A stretch of DNA of 64,000 nt from Gammaproteobacteria bacterium (GTDB lineage Bacteria; Pseudomonadota; Gammaproteobacteria; Pseudomonadales; Azotimanducaceae), in contig VXLJ01000019.1 of assembly GCA_009841635.1 (NCBI GenBank), forward strand, positions 51,149 through 115,148, in the 5' to 3' direction. The position numbers and the translations under genes were made by a program. Below, one piece after another: positions 46,830-54,994 of the stretch (the first letter of the stretch is position 1; each line of letters begins with the position of its first letter). The notes under the pieces were generated by a model that was given only the letters and a program-made list of their open reading frames with translations, did not search any database and was not told the origin of the DNA.

Positions 46830-47639
46830 ATGGTTCATGTGCGACACATCAAAAAGCCACCGGGGTTGCGTGCTCTTGTTACTGCGTTTGTGCTGATGCC
46901 GATGGCTATTGCAGCCGAACCTCAAGGGATTTATTACGGTGCGTCAGCCACCATGCAACAGGCTGAAATCGAGTACAAGAAAAGCGTTCGGAGCTTGTTT
47001 CGCGACAACGAGGGCAGAACTGATACGCAGGAAACTAGCGCGAATGTTGAAGAGAAACCATTGCAGTGGGATGGCTTGCTTGGTTATCGCTTGAACTTCG
47101 CCGAAGGCACACAGTTTTTTGCAATTCAATTAGAAGCCTCGTTGCTCGGTGACGACGTGAGTGGCCGTTTAGGCGGCGAAGGCGAATCAGCAAGCCAAAA
47201 TTTGTTTGGTGAAGCATGGCCTGAAGATTGGTCATTGGAAACGTCCCGCACGCTTGGCGTCGTCACCAAGTACGGCATTTCGCGTGCATTGCTGCAAGCC
47301 ATAGATATCTCGTTGTATGGATTAGTTGGCGTCCGCCAAACAACCATTGACTTCTTTTCTTCGTCTTTCGGGTGTTTTCAAGCGATTGGTTGCGACGTGA
47401 ACGAGTTCAGAACGAATACACAGAGTTTGGATCCAGAGGTGAATTTAGTTGTGGCAGGGGTTGGCATCGAAACAGGCTTGACCAACAAGGCAGCGCTACA
47501 GTTTGAAGTTCGCTATGTCCAAGACTTTAAGAGTGAATGGCTCACGGAGTTTGAAGACTCGGGACAGGAAGTCAGCGTGCCGAGTGGTTTGACGATTGAA
47601 AGTACCGATTTGACAGTTAAATTGATTCGTTACCTTTGA
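46830..47639 (+). CDS. Outer-membrane beta-barrel protein, OmpA/OmpW-like size
   Basis: An exported 269-residue protein. The signal peptide (ALVTAFVLMPMAIA, cleaved before AEPQG) is followed by alternating strands typical of an eight-stranded barrel: YYGASATMQQAEIEYKKSV, FFAIQLEASLLGDDVSG, LVVAGVGIETGLTNKAALQFEVRYV (shortened: GVGIETGLTNKAALQFEV), ending LTVKLIRYL. One short loop holds a Cys pair (CFQAIGC). The substrate is unknown. It is followed by the carbonic anhydrase gene on the same strand, 95 bases later. Confidence 0.72.
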   Translation: MVHVRHIKKPPGLRALVTAFVLMPMAIAAEPQGIYYGASATMQQAEIEYKKSVRSLFRDNEGRTDTQETSANVEEKPLQWDGLLGYRLNFAEGTQFFAIQLEASLLGDDVSGRLGGEGESASQNLFGEAWPEDWSLETSRTLGVVTKYGISRALLQAIDISLYGLVGVRQTTIDFFSSSFGCFQAIGCDVNEFRTNTQSLDPEVNLVVAGVGIETGLTNKAALQFEVRYVQDFKSEWLTEFEDSGQEVSVPSGLTIESTDLTVKLIRYL

Positions 47640-47734
47640 CCAGTCATTCAAGCTGGTAGACGCACTTACGTGAAAAGAACGGAACAACCGCACAACCCCT
47701 AACTCTTTCAGACACGAAAGGGAGGCTTCTCAGT

Positions 47735-48565
47735 ATGAAATTTCTTAATTCGCTATATCTGACGATCGTATTTCTGCCGCTAGCCATCTTCGCAGCCGAA
47801 GCTGAAGAATCGCACGCTTCTGATCACTCGCATGCGACGCATGATGGTGACGCACTCTGCGTTGGTATGGGTCCGCAAACCCCTCGCGACATAAGCAATA
47901 AGCAGGGACTGAATACAACCGAATTTCCCTTCGCGCCTACTGCGCACCAAATGAATCTATGCAACATCCATACCCACACAAACGCCGAGCACAAAGGCCC
48001 GGAATACAGCGTGTTCGTCAATGCGACGGATAGTGGCGGTTACGCATGCAACGCCGCAGCGGCACTAAGCGAAGCGGAATTGACACCCGTTGAAGGGGCG
48101 TATGAAGGCGTCAAGCCAGGCGACACGATTGAAGTACACTGGGTTCATACCAGTTGCGCAGCGTCACCAGGAGAAGGGTTGGGTTCGTGCGTACCGGAAG
48201 GGTGCGAAAGTCCGCTGCTACGCGTTGAAGCTCAAGTATTTTTGGTCGTAAACGATACGAGTGCGTTGGATTTCATGGATATGGTTTATGACGGTCATGT
48301 CATGGATGATTTGCACCAAGCGAAACACATACCAGACGACACCGGAACCCCCGTTGTTTTCAGAGGATCAACCACGGGACCTTCTTACAACCAAAGCACT
48401 TGCTCGCCCGTCCAAGTTACGTGGAGTGTGCGGCCGCAATGCGCCAAGTTGGACATCAGTTCATTGCACCGTTGGAGCGAACAAGGCAATGTTTTCAACG
48501 AAACTAGTTCGCATGGCGTGCGTCAACTCGTAACGGCACCGGAGCTGTTAGCACCTATCGACTAA
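47735..48565 (+). CDS. Putative delta-class carbonic anhydrase, exported
   Basis: A 276-residue exported protein. A signal peptide (FLNSLYLTIVFLPLAIFA) is followed by a short His-rich stretch (HASDHSHATHDGD). The core reads LCNIHTHTNAEHKGPEYS, later VHWVHTSC, with several Cys, which resembles the delta carbonic anhydrase-like family known from dinoflagellates and diatoms and annotated in some marine bacteria. I expect the IHTH and VHWVH histidines to include the zinc ligands, but this is not proven here. If right, it interconverts CO2 and bicarbonate in the periplasm. A strong ribosome site (AGGGAGG) precedes the ATG. Confidence 0.75.
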   Translation: MKFLNSLYLTIVFLPLAIFAAEAEESHASDHSHATHDGDALCVGMGPQTPRDISNKQGLNTTEFPFAPTAHQMNLCNIHTHTNAEHKGPEYSVFVNATDSGGYACNAAAALSEAELTPVEGAYEGVKPGDTIEVHWVHTSCAASPGEGLGSCVPEGCESPLLRVEAQVFLVVNDTSALDFMDMVYDGHVMDDLHQAKHIPDDTGTPVVFRGSTTGPSYNQSTCSPVQVTWSVRPQCAKLDISSLHRWSEQGNVFNETSSHGVRQLVTAPELLAPID

Positions 48566-48664
48566 TCTCTTTTATAAATCACGAATATTGAGTTATTCGC
48601 TATGAATCGTTTGGAAGTCGACGCACAGATGTGGTGAAGGACTAATTGCTGCGGCTAGCGATGT

Positions 48665-50329
48665 CTATACGATTCGCGAGCCAGTCTTGCCCCAATACTC
48701 ATCCTTCAAAAATCGCTTGTAGAGCTTCCCAGTAGGCAATCGTGGCAGTTCGTCACGAAAATCCACGCTTCGCGGCGCTTTATAGTGAGCGATCCGTTCG
48801 CGAGTCCATGCAAGTAAATCCGCTGCTTCCTCGTCGGTTGGCTCAATGCCTTCGACTAGTTGGACCACGGCTTTCACTTCCTCGCCCATCTCTGTGTTTG
48901 GCACGCCGATGACGGCGACGTCAAGAATATGGTCATGCACGATCATGGCGTCTTCAATTTCTTGTGGGTAGATGTTCACGCCACCCGAAATAATCATGAA
49001 TGTAGCACGGTCCGTTAAAAATAAGTAGCCATCTTCATCCACATAGCCAACATCGCCTAGCGCCGACCAGTTTGGGTGGTCCGGATGTTGAGCTTCTTTT
49101 GTTTTGGCGGCATCTTTTAGATATTCGAAAGGCATTTCTGGTAGTTCGAAATACACAATGCCTGGTTCATGAGGTGGCAATTCGCGACCTTCTTCATCAC
49201 AGATATGGATGACCCCAAGAATGGGTTTGCCAACCGTACCTGGCCGCTCGAGCCATTCTTGTGGCAGAGCATGCGTCAAGCCATTCAATTCAGTACCGCC
49301 GTAGTACTCATAGAGGATGGGACCCCACCAATCCATCATGCGTTGCTTAATTTCAACAGGGCATGGCGCGGCTGCATGAATTGCGACTTTATGCGACGAG
49401 AGATCGAATTGAGTTCGATCCGCTTCAGATAGCTTCAACATCCTCGTAAACATCGTAGGTACCCATTGGCTATGGGTCACGTGATGCTTTTCAATGGCTT
49501 CTAACGCGCCAATTTCATCGAATCTACGCATCATGACGACGGTGCCACCTAACGATTGCACACCAATGCTGAAACCGATCGGTGCAGAGTGGTACAACGG
49601 CGCAGGCGAGAGGTAAACGGTGTTCTCATTCACCTGCCACACCATGGCCAACAAGGGGCTGACTGGATTTATCGCCTCATCGATCATGCCTTCTGGCAGC
49701 GGTCGAAAAATACCCTTAGGGCGGCCGGTGGTGCCAGAAGAGTAGAGCATCAAAGTGCCAGCAGGTTGTTCTGTAAGTGGTTCTGCTGGGAAGTTTGCGA
49801 TGGCGTTCTCGAAATCTGCATAACCATCGATCGCGCCACCGACTGAAAAATATGTTTCACAATTCGGTGCCATATTGGGAATCGCACTGGCAACGTCCGC
49901 CAAATTCGCTGCTGCGACAAGTGCGCGACTTTCCGAGTTGTCGACGATGTATGCTGCCTCGTCCGCAGTCAAGTATCGATTCACGGTCGTTATGTAGAGA
50001 CCAGATCGCAAGGCGGCCCAGACGACGACGAAATAAGTTAGGTTGTTGTCCATAAAGACCGAAATGTGGTCCCCTCGCCGCAGCCCTTGAGCGTAGAGGA
50101 GCTGTGCAAACTGATTCGATTGGTCATCGAGTTCGCGATATGTGAGAGTTTCGCCGCTTGCGCTATCAATCGCTGCAGCATGTTCGGGATGTTCTCTTGC
50201 CCATCGTCCTGGATACATGCGCTTCGCTACCTCTTGCGTGATTGGTTCAGGTGAATTGTGTTTGACTTGCGATGACTCAGACGGATTGAGACTACGGCGT
50301 AGCCGCGTAAGCGTGCGCCCGAGCGACAT
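48665..50329 (-). CDS. AMP-dependent acyl-CoA synthetase/ligase
   Basis: Adenylate-forming ligase of up to 554 residues. It has LMLYSSGTTGRPKGIFRP, motif YYGGTEL, the ADP/AMP loop TDRATFMIISGGVNIYPQEIE and the C-terminal catalytic Lys in LPTGKLYKRFL, all expected for fatty or aromatic acyl-CoA synthetases. The longest start overlaps the enolase-superfamily gene by 38 bases. An internal ATG at 50218 gives the common family start MYPGRWAREHPE with AAGAGG upstream and may be the true one. It is last in a four- or five-gene operon. Confidence 0.88.
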   Translation of the reverse strand: MSLGRTLTRLRRSLNPSESSQVKHNSPEPITQEVAKRMYPGRWAREHPEHAAAIDSASGETLTYRELDDQSNQFAQLLYAQGLRRGDHISVFMDNNLTYFVVVWAALRSGLYITTVNRYLTADEAAYIVDNSESRALVAAANLADVASAIPNMAPNCETYFSVGGAIDGYADFENAIANFPAEPLTEQPAGTLMLYSSGTTGRPKGIFRPLPEGMIDEAINPVSPLLAMVWQVNENTVYLSPAPLYHSAPIGFSIGVQSLGGTVVMMRRFDEIGALEAIEKHHVTHSQWVPTMFTRMLKLSEADRTQFDLSSHKVAIHAAAPCPVEIKQRMMDWWGPILYEYYGGTELNGLTHALPQEWLERPGTVGKPILGVIHICDEEGRELPPHEPGIVYFELPEMPFEYLKDAAKTKEAQHPDHPNWSALGDVGYVDEDGYLFLTDRATFMIISGGVNIYPQEIEDAMIVHDHILDVAVIGVPNTEMGEEVKAVVQLVEGIEPTDEEAADLLAWTRERIAHYKAPRSVDFRDELPRLPTGKLYKRFLKDEYWGKTGSRIV

Positions 50330-51473
50330 GCTCGTTGAGTACGACGCCCAAGCCTGGTTCAGTCGATGGGATTATGTAGCCGTCTTCCCATTGAAGCGGC
50401 TTTTCCAAAATCTGGGCGTGAAAGCCGTCGAAGCGACCAATGCTTTCCTGAATAAGGCAATTAGGTGAGCACACGTCGACTTGAATGTTTGCGGCTGCTT
50501 CAATCGGCCCACAATATAAGTGGGGAGCGATTTGGGCGTAATAGGCCTCCGCCATGCCTGCAATTTTCTTTGCTTCCAGTATTCCACCAACGCGACCTAA
50601 TGCCATTTGTAGGATCACCGCGGCTTGTTTTTGGAGCAACTCTCGAAATTCAAACTTTGTTGCTAAGCGCTCGCCAGAAGCTATTGGGATTGACGTCATC
50701 TGCGCCACACGAGCCATTTCATCACGGTTTTCCGGTGGCACCGGTTCCTCGAACCAAAGCGGGTCATATTGTTCAATGCGCCGGGCAAAGCGAATGGTCC
50801 CAGAAGTCGTAGACTGACCATGCGTGCCAATCAAAATATCTGCTTTATTACCCACCGTTTCGCGCACCGCACGCACAACTGCTTCTGCATTTGCCAGGCG
50901 ATCTAACGGTGGTTCGCGTGGATCTTCGGCACCCATCACATCGATTAACGGGTCAAACTTCAATGCGGTGAAGCCTTCGGCTACATGCGCGGCAGCACTC
51001 GCGCTTGCCGCATCTGGGTCTGTATGCGTCGGCCTACGGCTGGTGTCGCCAGGCGCAGGCCAGAGGTAGGTATAGGAGCGCACGAGCTCGTTGTATTTGC
51101 CGCCTAGCAGGTTGTACACGGGTTGGTCCAGCGCTTTGCCGACGATGTCCCAACAAGCCATTTCAATGGCGCTCAATACTCCCATGACGGCATGGTCGGG
51201 ATGTTGGTGATGGTCGTGAGATTCATAACCCTCGCCGTAGTACACCGCTCGCCACAACCGTTCAATTTGAAATGGATCAGAATCAATCACATACGTTTCA
51301 CAAATGTCTTCGATCATGCGAGCGGCCGTCGTCGGATGAAACGGGATCTTGTACGCCTCACCGATGCCGTCAATGCCGTTATCCGTGGCGAGTTTGACGA
51401 AGACCCAATACCGACCACCTCGGTGTGGGCGTGGTGTTGCGACGACAAATGTTTCTGCTTGCGTGATCTTCAT
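50292..51473 (-). CDS. Mandelate racemase/muconate lactonizing enzyme family (enolase superfamily)
   Basis: A 393-residue TIM-barrel enzyme, probably an acid-sugar dehydratase or racemase. The second and third Mg ligands are conserved (WFEEPVPPENRD and ASGERL) and the catalytic His is in APHLYCGPIEAAANIQVDV. However, where galactonate dehydratase has IDFHG, this protein has IGTHGQ, so the first Mg ligand Asp appears replaced. Where the His-Asp dyad has QPDLSHAGG it has QMALGRVGG. From memory this pattern recurs in a subfamily of unknown substrate. It starts three bases after the channel gene. Confidence 0.88.
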   Translation of the reverse strand: MKITQAETFVVATPRPHRGGRYWVFVKLATDNGIDGIGEAYKIPFHPTTAARMIEDICETYVIDSDPFQIERLWRAVYYGEGYESHDHHQHPDHAVMGVLSAIEMACWDIVGKALDQPVYNLLGGKYNELVRSYTYLWPAPGDTSRRPTHTDPDAASASAAAHVAEGFTALKFDPLIDVMGAEDPREPPLDRLANAEAVVRAVRETVGNKADILIGTHGQSTTSGTIRFARRIEQYDPLWFEEPVPPENRDEMARVAQMTSIPIASGERLATKFEFRELLQKQAAVILQMALGRVGGILEAKKIAGMAEAYYAQIAPHLYCGPIEAAANIQVDVCSPNCLIQESIGRFDGFHAQILEKPLQWEDGYIIPSTEPGLGVVLNEHVARAHAYAATP

Positions 51474-51476
51474 GTG

Positions 51477-51902
51477 CTAGTCCTTTGCATTACTCGGTCG
51501 ATGAATATAGATGAATGTGGCCGACCATGTGATGAGCACTAGGCCGATCAAGGATTCAATGGCCGTGACCATGCGAACGGGTCCAATGGGGTACAAGTCA
51601 CCAAACCCTACGGTCGTGTACACGATAGATGAGTAATACAGATAGTCGTAGTTCGATTCGATTGCAGCGATTTCACCGAATGCTGGATTCAAGGCCATAA
51701 GACCATATACGAGAGCAAATAGCCCAATCTCCAGCATATGTGAAACCATTAAGCAGAGCAATGTAATCAAGACACGAGTTCGTGGATTAAAGCGCTCAAT
51801 CAACTTGGCTAGCTGGTCCAAAATCTCGTAGTGCAAACCGACCGCGGCGATGGATGCGCCGAACGCGATCAAGCACGCAAGTGCGTAGTACGCTTCAAAC
51901 AT
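51477..51902 (-). CDS. Two-TM potassium channel-like protein
   Basis: A 141-residue membrane protein with about four hydrophobic segments, including an outer pair around the pore loop. The selectivity filter TTVGFGD (in SIVYTTVGFGDLYPIGP) matches potassium channels of the ion-trans-2 class. It lacks an RCK or cyclic-nucleotide domain. The start overlaps the stop of the PLP gene upstream by eight bases, and the stop is three bases before the enolase-superfamily gene. Its presence inside a catabolic operon is unusual. Confidence 0.8.
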   Translation of the reverse strand: MFEAYYALACLIAFGASIAAVGLHYEILDQLAKLIERFNPRTRVLITLLCLMVSHMLEIGLFALVYGLMALNPAFGEIAAIESNYDYLYYSSIVYTTVGFGDLYPIGPVRMVTAIESLIGLVLITWSATFIYIHRPSNAKD

Positions 51903-53028
51903 TGCGATATTGACGGCCGCTACGCGCCGTTATTTCGAAGGATTGCTTGATCTCGAAGCTTTCGTCAACGAGAAACATGTGATCGTAGAGATTGATGGTT
52001 GGGTCACAGTGCGGCGGCGTGACAAGCAGTTGGGTGCCAGTGACCGCTTCGACATGAGGGCTTTCAAACACCAAGCCACCATGTTCGTCCCCTTGGAACA
52101 CATACCGAGCGAGGTGCGCCAAGCCAGCGAGAACTTCGGGAGGGACTGAATCAGTCGCAAACGCCTTAAGACCAGCATCGGTCGTAGCAAATCCGGGCGT
52201 ATTCGCGGATACAACGGTCGTTAAGACAAACAGCGACTGCTCAAACGGTAGTTTAGCTTCTGGCCACCCGATGGAAGCGTATTCAATGTCCATAAAGGGA
52301 TAAGACCCTGCTTGCAATTCCGTCGCGATATTGGAACGCCAATCGATGTCATGAGAACCAGTCCCACCGCCCGAAACGGTCGAACAAGGGACGCCTTGTC
52401 GCTCAAGTTCGTGTTTGAATGCAGCGACCGTGGCCCAAATGTCGTCCACGCGTTCTTGCCGTTCCTTGAGCGAAGAAACATGCATGAGGTGGCCCGCGTA
52501 ACACTGAATACCGCGGAAATTCAAGTGCGGCGCTTCGTGCAGCCTGTGGGCGAGTTCGATAGCCTCAGCACCGATGACGCTGCCGGTACGATGCCTACCA
52601 GGATCAAGATCCAAATAAACATCAAGCGGATTAGCGGCGGTGAAAAACTTTTCAGACTGCGCAACCGCTTTAGGATGGTCGACAACGCAGATTAGCTCAT
52701 TGAGCCGGCCGTTAAGCGCTAGCAATCTCGCAAAATGACGATCCAGCGCAAATGGCGACGTGAGCAAGATACTGTCTACGGCGTCAGCTAGCAACTCCGC
52801 TTCCGCCAGGGTAGCGCAACAAACGCCTCCCGCGCCGCGATTTATTTGAGCCTGGGCGACGGCCGCAGATTTGTGAGTCTTAGCGTGCGGGCGCAAATGG
52901 ATGCGCCGTTCCGCGCAGTGCCGTGCCATCTTTTCAAGATTGGCATTAAAAGCACGTTCAACGAGCAGCAAACAAGGTGTTTGCAGTTCCTGCAAATGCA
53001 ACGGCAGTGCGTTTTTAGACGTAGCCAC
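51895..53028 (-). CDS. PLP-dependent D-threonine aldolase/D-serine dehydratase-like protein
   Basis: Alanine racemase-fold enzyme of 377 residues. The PLP Lys lies in LRPHAKTHKSAAVAQ, and the C-terminal domain carries a metal motif (TPPHCDPTINLYD) typical of the D-threonine aldolase/DSD1 family, where His and Asp/Cys bind a divalent metal. It probably cleaves or dehydrates a beta-hydroxy-D-amino acid. Substrate cannot be told from the sequence. It is the first gene of the tightly linked set with the channel, enolase-superfamily enzyme and ligase. Confidence 0.87.
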   Translation of the reverse strand: MATSKNALPLHLQELQTPCLLLVERAFNANLEKMARHCAERRIHLRPHAKTHKSAAVAQAQINRGAGGVCCATLAEAELLADAVDSILLTSPFALDRHFARLLALNGRLNELICVVDHPKAVAQSEKFFTAANPLDVYLDLDPGRHRTGSVIGAEAIELAHRLHEAPHLNFRGIQCYAGHLMHVSSLKERQERVDDIWATVAAFKHELERQGVPCSTVSGGGTGSHDIDWRSNIATELQAGSYPFMDIEYASIGWPEAKLPFEQSLFVLTTVVSANTPGFATTDAGLKAFATDSVPPEVLAGLAHLARYVFQGDEHGGLVFESPHVEAVTGTQLLVTPPHCDPTINLYDHMFLVDESFEIKQSFEITARSGRQYRNV

Positions 53029-53108
53029 TAGACTACCTTTTGGTTGTTTCGGACCAGTGCTCGAGCTGAGCTTAACGACCCCGAGTGAGTGGATTCACCG
53101 CCATCTCG

Positions 53109-53963
53109 CTACTTCAAGTTTTCGCAGTAGTCCGACCAATAAGCGAATGAATCTTCGATTTCTTGCGTTCGCATTCGAACCATTGGTGCGAAATCAGGGT
53201 GGGTGAATATGTAGAAACGATCGTGCTGCACCGCGTGCAAGACCATGTCACCGACAACATCGGGTTCAATGATGTTGCGTAAGACGTCGCTCGCGTCAGA
53301 CTGCTCTTCGTCTTGGACTGCAGGTGTGAATTCCATTTCTTGAGACGATGGCAATGACGCAGGTCGATTGCGCCGAGCCGTGAATATGTTCGTATTGACG
53401 ACGCCTGGACAGAGCACTGAAACGCCGATGTTGTGTTCGGCTAGCTCGATGCGAAGCGTCTCTGACATGCCAACCACCGCAAACTTACTAGCACCATAGA
53501 TGCCAAGCCTTGGTACGGCAAGGTGTCCGGCGAGCGAAGCGGTATTGACAACATGACCACCTTCGCCGTGATCAATCATGTCCTGCAGAAACGAATTTAG
53601 ACCGTTGTAAACGCCGTCAAGATTGACGTTCATGGTCCAACGCCAATCGTTTGGCTCAGCTTCCGCAAAAGTGCCCCCGGTGACGATGCCAGCATTGTTT
53701 ACCAGCACGTGGACATTCCCGAAAGCTTCTTTGGTTTTTGCTGCGCCTTCGCTCATCGAGGCGAGATCAGACACATCGACTTGCAATGTGATCACCGAGG
53801 CGTTCGTTTCGGCAAATTCCTCGGCAACGGCGGTCAACGCTGACGCTTCAATGTCCGCAATGGCGACTTTCATACCAGCGCCAGCGAACGAACGTGCCAT
53901 CGCCAACCCCATGCCACTAGCGCCACCAGTAATGAACGCTGTTTTCCCTGCAACGTCTTTCAC
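53109..53963 (-). CDS. Classical short-chain dehydrogenase/reductase
   Basis: NAD(P)-dependent oxidoreductase of 284 residues. It has the cofactor motif TGGASGMGLAMARSF (about residues 11-25), the NNAG motif (LVNNAGIV), the catalytic Ser in VVNTASLAGH and the YxxxK pair in YGASKFAVV. The C-terminal extension of about 40 residues is somewhat long. It lies 80 bases upstream of the PLP gene on the same strand and may be part of the same transcript. Substrate is unknown. Confidence 0.88.
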   Translation of the reverse strand: MKDVAGKTAFITGGASGMGLAMARSFAGAGMKVAIADIEASALTAVAEEFAETNASVITLQVDVSDLASMSEGAAKTKEAFGNVHVLVNNAGIVTGGTFAEAEPNDWRWTMNVNLDGVYNGLNSFLQDMIDHGEGGHVVNTASLAGHLAVPRLGIYGASKFAVVGMSETLRIELAEHNIGVSVLCPGVVNTNIFTARRNRPASLPSSQEMEFTPAVQDEEQSDASDVLRNIIEPDVVGDMVLHAVQHDRFYIFTHPDFAPMVRMRTQEIEDSFAYWSDYCENLK

Positions 53964-54079
53964 GATTCGTTGTCCTATCTTGTTGATTTACGAGGTGCCC
54001 CTGCGGTCGGTTACGACGATTGCATGGCTGAGTAAGCTATTATCGAACCGCAACCACGAAGGGTAATAAAAGGAGATTT

Positions 54080-54994
54080 ATGCTCAAAGCTGCGGGATTG
54101 AGTCGACATTACGGCCCTGTTCGCGCTGCCGACAACGTATCGTTCAACATAGAGCGAGGCGAAATTGTTGGCTTGCTAGGTCATAACGGCGCCGGTAAGA
54201 CGACGATCATGAAACTGCTCACTGGTTACATCGAACCGACGTCTGGCGAAGCGTGGATAAATGATGTCCATGTCCAGGACGACCCGGTTGGGGCGCAGCA
54301 AGCTATTGGGTACTTGCCCGAAAGTCAGCCGCTCTACAGCGAAATGTCGGTGGCAGATTACCTCATGTTTGCAGCCACTATGCGCGGAATTCCTTACGAC
54401 GATCGAGCTGCCAAGGTTCGTAGCGTGGTAGAGGACACAGACCTAAGCGATCGCTATTTAGACATCATCGGCACATTGTCGCGTGGATACCAACAACGTG
54501 TCGCGGTAGCCCAAGCCATCCTGCACCGCCCACCTGTGTTGATTCTCGATGAACCAACGAACGGCCTGGACCCAACTCAAACCATGCACATGAGGCAGTT
54601 GATCCAGCGTCTAGCAGAATCATCGACGGTCATGTTGTCCACGCACATCATGCAGGAAGTTGATGCCATTTGTGATCGAGTGCTAATCATGAGCGATGGG
54701 AAGTTGGTGGTGGATGAGAGGATGGAAGACCTCAATCGCACGTCTCGCATATCCGTACGGAGCAACGCAAGCCGCGAGCAACTTGGTAGTGTGGCGGGCT
54801 TGCGCGTCGATCGTGGGGTGCTTGCCGACGAATTTCTTTTACATGGAAATCAACAGAGCGACGTAAACGCACAAATCAATGCATTGATACCTAAGTTGGT
54901 TGCGGCAAACATCGCCGTCTATGGCATCAATCCTGAAAGGCAAGATTTGGAAACGCTCTTCACGCGCGTGAGCGAAGGTTCCCATGGCAACTAG
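54080..54994 (+). CDS. ABC transporter ATP-binding protein, GldA/NosF-like
   Basis: Cytoplasmic ATPase of 304 residues. Walker A GHNGAGKTT is at about 35-43, Walker B LILDEPTNGLDP is intact, and the Q- and H-loops are present. The signature motif is LSRGYQQRV in place of LSGGQQQRV, the variant common in exporter ATPases for ABC-2 permeases. The C-terminal region after about 220 is an accessory domain. Its stop overlaps the permease start by eleven bases. A good ribosome site (AAAAGGAG) precedes the ATG. Confidence 0.9.
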   Translation: MLKAAGLSRHYGPVRAADNVSFNIERGEIVGLLGHNGAGKTTIMKLLTGYIEPTSGEAWINDVHVQDDPVGAQQAIGYLPESQPLYSEMSVADYLMFAATMRGIPYDDRAAKVRSVVEDTDLSDRYLDIIGTLSRGYQQRVAVAQAILHRPPVLILDEPTNGLDPTQTMHMRQLIQRLAESSTVMLSTHIMQEVDAICDRVLIMSDGKLVVDERMEDLNRTSRISVRSNASREQLGSVAGLRVDRGVLADEFLLHGNQQSDVNAQINALIPKLVAANIAVYGINPERQDLETLFTRVSEGSHGN

